The position numbers were made by a program, and so were the translations under genes. The notes under the pieces are model-generated. The model was given only the letters and a program-made list of their open reading frames with translations, was not told where the DNA came from and did no database searches. Positions 34,061-42,219 of a DNA stretch of 44,050 bases are shown piece after piece. Position 1 is the stretch's first letter; every line of letters begins with the position of its first letter. Source of the DNA: a virus; the IMG/VR virus record IMGVR_UViG_3300044984_001713, positions 1 to 44,050 of that record, one strand, 5' to 3'.

Positions 34061-34479
34061 ACAAGCTAGGCCAGCTCTACTTTGATGCCGCTGGAGGCAA
34101 CCACAACGCTGTGGTGTTCATTACGGCCTTCCATGCCTACTGCCATGCCATCGACGACCTGATCGACGGCGACGTGCCGTTCACCCCGGAGGCCTTCCTG
34201 GACGTGATGATGCAGGCCAACAGCCTGTACTCGACCCCGTTCTACATCGACAACTGGTTCCGACTGCAGCCCGTCATCGCGCAGATCACCAGCACCTACG
34301 CCGACTCTGTGGCCTGGGAAAAGGCTGACGAGGAATGGAAGCGTCAGACAGCAGATGTCCTACGGCTCTGCGGCAACGACATGATCCTCCAAGTGGCTTG
34401 GATTATCGGGGGCTACAAGCACATGAGGGCTATCAGCTTGAAACTGCGCGAGTTCGCGTACCATTCTCAACACAGCTAA
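34057..34479 (+). CDS. Helical protein with a DDLID motif (140 aa)
   Basis: ATG in an ATGA overlap. All-helical; residues about 22-37 read AFHAYCHAIDDLIDGD. This recalls the metal-binding acidic patch of isoprenoid synthases but is also found in small phage proteins of unknown function. No second DDxxD-like site is evident, so enzymatic activity is doubtful. It lies within the ejection-protein gene run. Confidence 0.5.
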   Translation: MNKLGQLYFDAAGGNHNAVVFITAFHAYCHAIDDLIDGDVPFTPEAFLDVMMQANSLYSTPFYIDNWFRLQPVIAQITSTYADSVAWEKADEEWKRQTADVLRLCGNDMILQVAWIIGGYKHMRAISLKLREFAYHSQHS

Positions 34480-34483
34480 ATCT

Positions 34484-36115
34484 ATGGCACAATACGGCTA
34501 CTCCACACCATACACCGGACGCGGAGACCCCGGCCCTCTTCCTCCGGGATACATGGAGGCCGCAACCGCTCCGGGACGTAACCTGGCCATGGGTATCGCC
34601 GCCATGGGGCAGGGCCTGGGCAAAGCCATCGAGCAGTACCGCACCAAGAAGGCGGACACTGAGGCTGCCACCCAGAGTTGGGAGACTGTCTCCGGGCTGA
34701 TGCAGCAGCAGCTCTCAAGCGATCCCAAGTACCTGGCCATCCAACAGTACATGGAGACCGGAGCGCTTCCTCAAGGCGTAACCGAGCAGGACATCCCGCG
34801 CTACACCCAGCAGGTGCAGGCCGACCGTGAGATGCTGAACAAGTTCTCGTCCCTCGGTGAGAAGTTCCCGGACATGAGCCTGGCCAAGAAGAAGGCAGCG
34901 CTCGGGGACGCCGTGATGGTGCTGAACCAGTATCGGACGGATCAGCAGAAACAGGCTGAGACTGAGTTGCGCAATCTTCAAACCACTGCCGCCCGCTTTA
35001 ACCTGCAGACAGCGCAAGGTGCCGAGGCCCGACGCCTTGGGCTTGAGCAGGCCGTCTCCCAGGTAGCCCAGCTTCCGACCACGCAGGATGTCACCGTGCC
35101 TGCGCCTCCGGCGATCATCAGCAGCAGCCTGAACATTCCCGCGGAGCAGCAGCCCTACACACCGTTCTACCAGGTGCAGCAGATCCCGGGCGGCACAATC
35201 CAGCAGCCTCCGGCTCCGCAGATGCCGCAGGGCCCAACCTTTGGTGGGATGAGTTTTGGTGGTGGCCAGCAGTATACCCAAGGCCTCGGGCGCAACATCA
35301 TGCCCATCCCGGCTGGGACGACTCGCTCGCAGTTCACCCCGTCTCCGCAGGTTCAGGCCGCACCCCCGGCCGGCATTGCACCTATCCCGCAGCGCGAGGT
35401 CCCTGCTTTCGAGTCGCAGCCCATCCAGCGCACGGCCACCGAGACCCAGCCTGTCGGCTATCAGGACCGTTTCAGGCAGGCGGTCAACGTGTTCCAGCGC
35501 TTGGGTGCTCCGATCAACCCAGACGCCATCAGGAGCGTGCTGGAGGCCACCGGGACGCCTCGGCCCATCCAGGTCGACACCCAGACCCTGCCCGGCGGCA
35601 TCACCGTGGTGCGTGCGGACGGCAAGGTGGACATCCTGCCTGCGCCCAAGATGGTCGAGGGCAAGGACCTGACCGAGGGTCAGTCCAACTCACTGGGCTT
35701 TGCTTCGCGCATGGTGCTGAACGAGGGCACAATCAACGACGTTGTTAGCCGCGGATATCGCCCAGGAGGCCTTACCGAGTTTGGCTTTACTCCTGAGCGC
35801 CTTCGATCCGATGACCGAAAGACCTACGATGCCGCCAAAGAGAACTGGATTGCCGCTGCCCTGCGCAAGGAGTCCGGTGCTGCCATCGGCAAGGACGAGT
35901 ATTCTGCCGCGGATCGCCAATACTTCCCGCAGCCCGGCGACAGCGACAAGGTGCTCAAGCAGAAGGCAACCCTGCGCTCAACCGTCTTCAAGTCCATGAA
36001 GGCCGGCATCGGTCGGTTCGCTGACGACTACCTGCGCCAGATGGGCGTCGGTCAGGAAGGTCAGACCCAAGGCAGTGTCCGTAAGTATAACCCCGTCACG
36101 AAGCGCATCGAGTAA
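34484..36115 (+). CDS. Internal virion protein, medium (543 aa)
   Basis: ATG 34484, four bases after the previous stop. Residues 1-215 are helical and Gln-rich (AIEQYRTKKADTEAATQSW, LQTTAARFNLQTAQGAEARR). About 215-330 form a Pro/Gln-rich linker. The C-terminal about 200 residues are globular (DLTEGQSNSLGFASRMVLNE; AAIGKDEYSAADRQYFPQPG), a layout seen in phage proteins encoded before giant ejected proteins. It precedes the giant gene by two bases. Confidence 0.65.
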   Translation: MAQYGYSTPYTGRGDPGPLPPGYMEAATAPGRNLAMGIAAMGQGLGKAIEQYRTKKADTEAATQSWETVSGLMQQQLSSDPKYLAIQQYMETGALPQGVTEQDIPRYTQQVQADREMLNKFSSLGEKFPDMSLAKKKAALGDAVMVLNQYRTDQQKQAETELRNLQTTAARFNLQTAQGAEARRLGLEQAVSQVAQLPTTQDVTVPAPPAIISSSLNIPAEQQPYTPFYQVQQIPGGTIQQPPAPQMPQGPTFGGMSFGGGQQYTQGLGRNIMPIPAGTTRSQFTPSPQVQAAPPAGIAPIPQREVPAFESQPIQRTATETQPVGYQDRFRQAVNVFQRLGAPINPDAIRSVLEATGTPRPIQVDTQTLPGGITVVRADGKVDILPAPKMVEGKDLTEGQSNSLGFASRMVLNEGTINDVVSRGYRPGGLTEFGFTPERLRSDDRKTYDAAKENWIAAALRKESGAAIGKDEYSAADRQYFPQPGDSDKVLKQKATLRSTVFKSMKAGIGRFADDYLRQMGVGQEGQTQGSVRKYNPVTKRIE

Positions 36116-36117
36116 TT

Positions 36118-39100
36118 ATGCCATACCAGATCCAGGTCGGCTCTCAGGTTGTCGAGTTCCCTGATTCTGTTGGCCAGGATGAGGCCCAGCGGATTCTGTC
36201 CGAGCAGTTCCCAGCCACCGGCGAGGACATTGCCGGTGCCATGCAGGACCCGGCCTACAAGCCGTCGGTCGACGACTATCTCAAGTTTGAGGAGTTCTCC
36301 AAGAACAAGCAGACCGACTGGGTCAACACCATCGCGCAGTCGGTGGATGCTGCCGCCGGAATGATCAGCGGTGCCATATCCGAGGGCGCTCAGGGCGCTG
36401 TTGCCAACCCGCTCAACTACATTGAGGGCGCGGCTCAGGGCACCCGCCAGCTCTACGGTTTGGTGGCTCAATCGCAGGACCCGGCCTCGCCACTCTTCAA
36501 GTTCAAGGACCTCGTCGCAGGCACCGGATCTCCGGAGTCCCGCTACAACCAGTTCCTCGATGCCCGCGACTTTGCCAACACCACAGCCCGCCTCGAGCGC
36601 GGCGAGGAAGGCATCGTCGTCCCGCCCGAGTACACCAACCCGGAGTTTGTCCAGGGCGTGTCCATGATCCTCGACCCGACGCTGGCTCTCCCCGGCATCG
36701 GTGAGATTTTCGGCGCAGGCAAGCTAGCCACCCGTGCTGTCGGTAAGGGAGCCCAACTCACCGGGCGGGCCGTTGCCGGCGTTGCAAGGCCTCTGGAGCG
36801 CTTTGCCGGTGCTGCCGAGCGTCTTACTGCAGAAGCCGTTGGCGTGACGCCAGAAGCGCTCCGCAGCACTGCAGCTACCGCGGGCCTTGCTGGTGCCATC
36901 GGTATTGCCCCGGAGGTTGCCACACTCGCGGCAATTCCTGCCGGCATCCGTACCGCACGCGAGGCTGGTGAGGCCTTTTCCCGTGCCGGCGAGAACCTGA
37001 TGACCCAGCCCTCCCGAATTGGTCCTCTTGAGGCCATCGGTGCTGCCCCAGGTGCTAATCTGCGCCAACGGATGCTCGGTGTGGTCGGGCAGTACGGCGG
37101 TGACGCTGCCTTGGATGCCTCACTGAGGGGTATTGCCGGAGGTATTGAAGGTGCAGCAGTTGGTGCAGGCTTGGGCTTTTTGTCCGGCGGCGAAGAAGGT
37201 GCGGCCGCTGGCGTTGGATCTGGCCTTGCCCAGGGCGCAGCCGGTGCCCTCGGTGCCCGCGGCTTCGAGCGGCTCACAGGCAGGGCCGCCAAAGAGGCCC
37301 GGGCAGGCGACCTGGGACGATTCATCGACGGGCAGCAGGACCCGACGACCAAGGCGCTGTTTGAGCGGGTGCGGGATACGCATGGGGTCGATGCTGCCTC
37401 GGCGCTGATGGATCTGCAGGGATTGGTTCGAGGCAAGTTCGGGGATGTCGACATCCTCTATCGTTCCAATGCCCAGATGGCCGAAAAGTTCGGCGACAAC
37501 ATCCGCGGCGTGCAGTTCGAGCAAGCTGAACGGCCCACTATATTCATAAACGCCGACATTATTGGAAAAGGCACCGGAGACGGCCCCCTCTACACGCTCG
37601 GCCATGAGCTCTTCCACGCTCTTGAGAAGACGACCCAACTTGAGGGCGGCGCCACTGAGATCAAGGATGCGCTCGTCGGACGCTGGGTTCAGGAAGGCGA
37701 CATCACCCGCAAGCTGACCGAGGGCGCTTTCAATGACGCCGAGATTGAGGCTCGCTTCAACGAGTACCGCGACAAGCTGGCCGCAGGCAGTCAGGAGCGT
37801 GCCGATCAACTCGCTCGGTACGACACCATCGACAAGAAGGCCGGTTATGTGGCTTCTGAGCTTGCAGCAGAGCACTTTGCCGGACTCCTAGCCGGTCAGA
37901 AGCCTGATGCATTGCTAAAGGGCTTCTCAGGTATCACTCGTCAGTTGCTCGACTCCGCACTGACCCAGAATGCTAGTCGGGCTTTAGCCGATGCCGCGGC
38001 GACCATTGAGCGCACTTTCGGAGTCAAGCCAACCGACTCGGTGCTGTTCCCGGACTTGAAGCAGGCTTCTCCCCAGGTGAACGCCATGCTGCGCGACCTG
38101 TTGCGTGCCCGTCGCAAGCTGGACGAGCGCATCACGATAGAGAACGAGGGGCCGGGTAAGGTCTTGAAGCCTCAGGATGTCTCTAACCCGATTGCCGCCA
38201 AGCAGTTGGTCGATCTTGGTGTAGCTGAGAAGATGCCCGACGGCAGCGTCAGGAACCTCTCAGACGAGGAGATCCGAGTCCGCGAAGAGAAAGACACCAC
38301 TGCCATCAGGACAATCCTAGAAGGCGTCCCAGGTGCCCGTGTTGTCGATGGCGAGATCCTGGGCCGGTTTAGCCCACAGCAGTTGTCTGCCATTGAGCAG
38401 TCCCAGGCAGTCAGCAGCCGGATGAAGGACAAGATCCGGGCTGTGAATGCAGCCATGGATGCCGGCAACAGCATCTTTGTGAACTACGGTGCTGCTACCC
38501 GCCGGGTGAAGAACCGACAGACCGGCAAGTTCACCAGCAAATACAACAGCGGCATTCGTCTCTCCCAGCGCGAGTTGCTGCCCTACAGCTTCTACCTGTC
38601 GAAGGCCGACAACCCGGTCATCAAGGCCATCGACATCAGCAAGATCCGCGGCGCCTTGGACAAGCTGACGGCGCCCGACGGCGGTGTGGCTGCCGGCCTG
38701 TGGGACAATGTCGACGGGTTCATGTCGGACCTGGCCGCGTACTTCACCAACCTCGATGCCGGTGAAGGCGCCCGCCGGTCTGCCGAGATCTTTGGTCTGG
38801 AGAAAGCAAAATTCCTCGGTGACTTCGTAAACGAGCAGGAGAAGGGCGGGCGCAAGTTCGTGCGCGACTTCCGCCTGGACCGCATCGGATCGACAGCCCC
38901 GATGGACTTCCGCGCCCGTATCTCGGAGGACGCCATCCAGAAGTCCAAGATGCGCTGGATGCCTACCGAGACCATCGGCGACAAGCTCGTCACCAACTCC
39001 GACGAGGGCTACCGCATCGTCAGCGGCGCCAAGCACAGGCTCTACGGTCCTGATGGCAAGCTCATCGGGATCTACGACACCCAAACCCAAGCAGAAAGGA

Positions 39101-42100
39101 AAGCAGATGCCACTCAAGCAAGGCTACAGCCAGAAGTCGATCAGCAGCAACGTCTCCCGGGAAATGAAGGCCGGCAAACCGCAGAAGCAGGCGGTGGCGA
39201 TCGCGCTCTCGGTGGCGCGGAAGGCCAAGGCCAAGTCGGGACGGTTCGACAAGCGGGGGATGTAGTCATAGCTCCTGACTCCGAGACGTTCACCATACCC
39301 AAGGCTGACATTGGCAGGTTCATGCCTGCCAGTGACAAGGTGAAGCTGGAGGACTACGCGGACAGGAAGATCATCGCGCTTGCTGCTGACCGTATGGGCA
39401 TCGGAGAGATGGCCGTTGGTCCTACTGGTGCGAAGCGGAAACTCAGCGTCCTAGGCCAAGGTGGGCGCGGGTTTATGAACATCTTCAACGGTGGTGGATG
39501 GGCGTTCTCTGATCAGGCAACTGCCGACCGATTCATCAGTCGCCTAAAGAAGGACGCCGATCCAAACGGCAACGTAATTGTCGGAATTACCGTTCAAAGC
39601 CCCATCAATCATCTCAAGAATCAGACAGGCCAGCTTGCCTACATCGAGGCCATGCAGGCTGCGATTGATTCCAAAACAATCACCAAGAAGGCGGCGAACT
39701 CGCAGATTGCTGCGATGTCTTCGGCCATCGTCAATTCGACGGCCAAGTCGATCAAGCAGTCGGCCCGTGACAAGTTCAGCAAGATCAACTCACTGGCTGA
39801 CTTGAAGAATGCGGTGCAGAACAAGCAGCTCAACTTCGCTGACATGGAGCCGCTGCTGACCCAGATGCAGCGCAAGGCGCTTCCGATCACCGCGAAGGAA
39901 CTGACCGCTGCTGGAATATCACCGGCAGACATTGCCCGTGACATTGCAGATCCTGAGCTGGCTGACGTCCCATTCGGATCTGTCGTTGCTCTGCTTGGAG
40001 TCAATGTGAAGCAGGCACCGGAAAAGACTGGGTTCCACTACTCGTATCCTTGGACAATCCATGGCGAAACCATTGGATACCTCGACAAGTTCTACAACAT
40101 ATCGGACCTGAGCACTGAGAAGCGCATCAGGAACGCTCAGGGAATTGTGACTGCCCAGCCACTTCAGACGGTCATGCCGGTGATGGACAACATCATCAAC
40201 ACGATCAAAACGAAGCAAGGCATCCCGTCGGTTCCCAGTGAGCGCTTCATGCCATCCAGCCTGACCGCACGCGACATCAATGCGATTGCGGCCGAGGTTG
40301 GTGGTGGTGACGTAAAAGGTGGGGCCAAGGCCTTTGGTGCGTTCATGCGTTCGATGCGCGACAAGGGCATCACGCTGCGCGACGTGGTCAAATCCTACGG
40401 CATCACGCTGTCATCAATTCAGCGCCAGGAGCTGCCTGTTTCTACGATCAAGAAGAACTGGCCGGACGCTCCGTTCGCTGAAGGTACCAAGGTGCGCCCA
40501 GAGGACGCTTTCGCGCAGCTTCTCGGCACTCCTGAAGGGCAACAGTACCTCAACGCCGCAGAGCGCGGCGTGTTCGATGAGCAAGCCGCAGATGCGGTGG
40601 TGCAGAAGTTCCGGTCGTTCGGCTTCCATAATAAGCTGAAAGAGCAGATGAAGACTGCTGTCGAGCAGTTCTACCCGAAGGCGCAGGAGATCATCGACGC
40701 GGTCAACTCGATGCCGACGGACAAGTTCATCGACTACGTCAGGAACAACTTTAAGGGCATCAGCTACGGCAAGGTTGGGTTCTGGTCTGGCCAGCTTGGT
40801 CGCGGCGACATCCCGACATTCGACAGCCGCCAGGGCAAACTGGTCTACGGCAAGGAAGTGCCTGTCACCAAGCAGGTGCTGATGGAGCAGAAGGACCGTC
40901 TGACTCAGCTTGGCATCAAAGTTCCCGCTGCATTCAAGGACTTCGCCCAGACGTTGCTGCACCACGAGGTGTGGGATCGGTTGAACCAATCCGACACGGA
41001 GCACGGTCCTATCAAGGAGGCCATGCTGCGCTATATGCCATCCGACATGGCCTCGGGCCGCGGCGTCAATACCCATCGTGAGGCCATGGACCTGTTTGAG
41101 AAGGGCTACCGGATCTACGGCGCACCCTACGACGGCATGGAAGACCCCATCCGGCTGAAGAAGATCGACGAGATCGAGAACTACGACCCGGAGAACCTGT
41201 GGGCGGTGCCTTCCAAGAAGATCGCCGCGGCAATCAGCGTGCGGAATATGCCTGCCTCGGACACCGACTACCTCTCTGCGGTGAAGGCTGGCGACACGGC
41301 CACCGCGCAGCGGATGGTGGATGAGGCGGCGAAGGCGGCTGGGTATACCATTGGTCCTGTCTACCACGGCACACCTACAGGCGGGTTCAACGTATTCGAC
41401 AAGCGGATGCGTGGCGAGACCTCGGGTGTGTCCCGCCAAGCGTTCTCGTTCACCACCGACAAGAAGGCTGCTGAAGGCTACTCCAAGCGCCTAGGTGACG
41501 AGGCTGTGCGATTGGACGCCGGCCTGCGTGTTGCCAACGACGCAATGCGTATGTTCGACGAGGACGTGGCTGCTCAGGAGTACTTCTCGTCCAAGGGCTA
41601 CAGCTCGGTCGATGACGGGATGCTGCCTGAGTTCGACTGGGGCTCCATTGACGACGTCCCTGAGTTCATCAAGGAACTGCGTGGTTACGCCAAAGACCTG
41701 AAGCCTATCAACAAAAGGTTGTCCGACAGCTTTATTGAGGCGGCCAAGGTGATGACCTCGACAAAGGCCGTGCCCGAAGTGAAGCGGGTTTTCCTACGCA
41801 TTCCTGAAGGGGCTCCCGTATTCCAAGCTACACCGCAAACGCTTGGGCAAGTGATGTCTGGGTTCAGTGCGGAAAATCAACCTACCAAGGCTGGCATTGT
41901 CGAATTACCCGGCAACGAACGTATCTACTACGTCGCAGATTCAAGCCAGGTCAAACTGGTTGATGCGATCACCAAGGACGACGCCGGCAACATCATCCCC
42001 CTCTCCCAGCGCTTCAAGGCAACCTCGGAGGATATCCGGTATATGCCCCAGCCCGACTCCGCCATGCCCGGGGCCTATTCGTTCCCGGGCGGCTACCGGG

Positions 42101-42219
42101 CCATCCCGGGCAAAGCCAAGGGCTCCCTTCGCCTCTACGGCCCTGCAGGCAGCCTGATCGGCATTGCCTCGAGCCTGGAGGAGGCACAACGCATCATCCG
42201 CCGCAAGACCCGCCCATGA
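36118..42219 (+). CDS. Giant polyvalent (ejected virion/effector) protein, allele B (2033 aa)
   Basis: Short N-terminal domain (YQIQVGSQVVEFPDSVGQ, 1-35), helical region, then Gly/Ala-rich membrane-like stretch (about 325-385). Zincin-type metallopeptidase motif HELFH at 496-500. LYGPxGxLIGI repeat about 975. Cassettes follow, split by RWMP, RFMP, RFMP, RYMP, RNMP and RYMP at 946, 1067, 1376, 1638, 1709 and 1974. Between them: a 309-residue domain, a 262-residue domain with GKVGFWSGQLGRGD, a 71-residue domain and an ADP-ribosyltransferase-like domain (YLSAVKAGD at about 1718, YHGT at 1749-1752). It ends in a second LYGPxGxLIGI repeat. It probably enters with DNA and acts on host proteins; enzyme activity is inferred. 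ATGA overlap with fibre B. Confidence 0.85.
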   Translation: MPYQIQVGSQVVEFPDSVGQDEAQRILSEQFPATGEDIAGAMQDPAYKPSVDDYLKFEEFSKNKQTDWVNTIAQSVDAAAGMISGAISEGAQGAVANPLNYIEGAAQGTRQLYGLVAQSQDPASPLFKFKDLVAGTGSPESRYNQFLDARDFANTTARLERGEEGIVVPPEYTNPEFVQGVSMILDPTLALPGIGEIFGAGKLATRAVGKGAQLTGRAVAGVARPLERFAGAAERLTAEAVGVTPEALRSTAATAGLAGAIGIAPEVATLAAIPAGIRTAREAGEAFSRAGENLMTQPSRIGPLEAIGAAPGANLRQRMLGVVGQYGGDAALDASLRGIAGGIEGAAVGAGLGFLSGGEEGAAAGVGSGLAQGAAGALGARGFERLTGRAAKEARAGDLGRFIDGQQDPTTKALFERVRDTHGVDAASALMDLQGLVRGKFGDVDILYRSNAQMAEKFGDNIRGVQFEQAERPTIFINADIIGKGTGDGPLYTLGHELFHALEKTTQLEGGATEIKDALVGRWVQEGDITRKLTEGAFNDAEIEARFNEYRDKLAAGSQERADQLARYDTIDKKAGYVASELAAEHFAGLLAGQKPDALLKGFSGITRQLLDSALTQNASRALADAAATIERTFGVKPTDSVLFPDLKQASPQVNAMLRDLLRARRKLDERITIENEGPGKVLKPQDVSNPIAAKQLVDLGVAEKMPDGSVRNLSDEEIRVREEKDTTAIRTILEGVPGARVVDGEILGRFSPQQLSAIEQSQAVSSRMKDKIRAVNAAMDAGNSIFVNYGAATRRVKNRQTGKFTSKYNSGIRLSQRELLPYSFYLSKADNPVIKAIDISKIRGALDKLTAPDGGVAAGLWDNVDGFMSDLAAYFTNLDAGEGARRSAEIFGLEKAKFLGDFVNEQEKGGRKFVRDFRLDRIGSTAPMDFRARISEDAIQKSKMRWMPTETIGDKLVTNSDEGYRIVSGAKHRLYGPDGKLIGIYDTQTQAERKADATQARLQPEVDQQQRLPGNEGRQTAEAGGGDRALGGAEGQGQVGTVRQAGDVVIAPDSETFTIPKADIGRFMPASDKVKLEDYADRKIIALAADRMGIGEMAVGPTGAKRKLSVLGQGGRGFMNIFNGGGWAFSDQATADRFISRLKKDADPNGNVIVGITVQSPINHLKNQTGQLAYIEAMQAAIDSKTITKKAANSQIAAMSSAIVNSTAKSIKQSARDKFSKINSLADLKNAVQNKQLNFADMEPLLTQMQRKALPITAKELTAAGISPADIARDIADPELADVPFGSVVALLGVNVKQAPEKTGFHYSYPWTIHGETIGYLDKFYNISDLSTEKRIRNAQGIVTAQPLQTVMPVMDNIINTIKTKQGIPSVPSERFMPSSLTARDINAIAAEVGGGDVKGGAKAFGAFMRSMRDKGITLRDVVKSYGITLSSIQRQELPVSTIKKNWPDAPFAEGTKVRPEDAFAQLLGTPEGQQYLNAAERGVFDEQAADAVVQKFRSFGFHNKLKEQMKTAVEQFYPKAQEIIDAVNSMPTDKFIDYVRNNFKGISYGKVGFWSGQLGRGDIPTFDSRQGKLVYGKEVPVTKQVLMEQKDRLTQLGIKVPAAFKDFAQTLLHHEVWDRLNQSDTEHGPIKEAMLRYMPSDMASGRGVNTHREAMDLFEKGYRIYGAPYDGMEDPIRLKKIDEIENYDPENLWAVPSKKIAAAISVRNMPASDTDYLSAVKAGDTATAQRMVDEAAKAAGYTIGPVYHGTPTGGFNVFDKRMRGETSGVSRQAFSFTTDKKAAEGYSKRLGDEAVRLDAGLRVANDAMRMFDEDVAAQEYFSSKGYSSVDDGMLPEFDWGSIDDVPEFIKELRGYAKDLKPINKRLSDSFIEAAKVMTSTKAVPEVKRVFLRIPEGAPVFQATPQTLGQVMSGFSAENQPTKAGIVELPGNERIYYVADSSQVKLVDAITKDDAGNIIPLSQRFKATSEDIRYMPQPDSAMPGAYSFPGGYRAIPGKAKGSLRLYGPAGSLIGIASSLEEAQRIIRRKTRP
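39107..39265 (+). CDS. Nested small basic protein (52 aa), DUF6496-like, inside the giant gene, allele B
   Basis: ATG at 39107, TAG at 39263-39265; AGGA six bases upstream, as in allele A. It differs from the allele A protein at V12I, R17S, K38R, A44S and Y47F only. Across the same bases the giant frame has 13 residue changes. Of the 19 nucleotide differences, 12 fall at third positions of this small frame. This is the signature of a translated, conserved gene. Confidence 0.8.
   Translation: MPLKQGYSQKSISSNVSREMKAGKPQKQAVAIALSVARKAKAKSGRFDKRGM

Noticed and set aside
39578-39805. 75-codon alternative frame in allele B cassette
   Set aside because: Arg/Ser-rich shadow of a conserved domain in the giant frame, unlike the nested gene at 39107.
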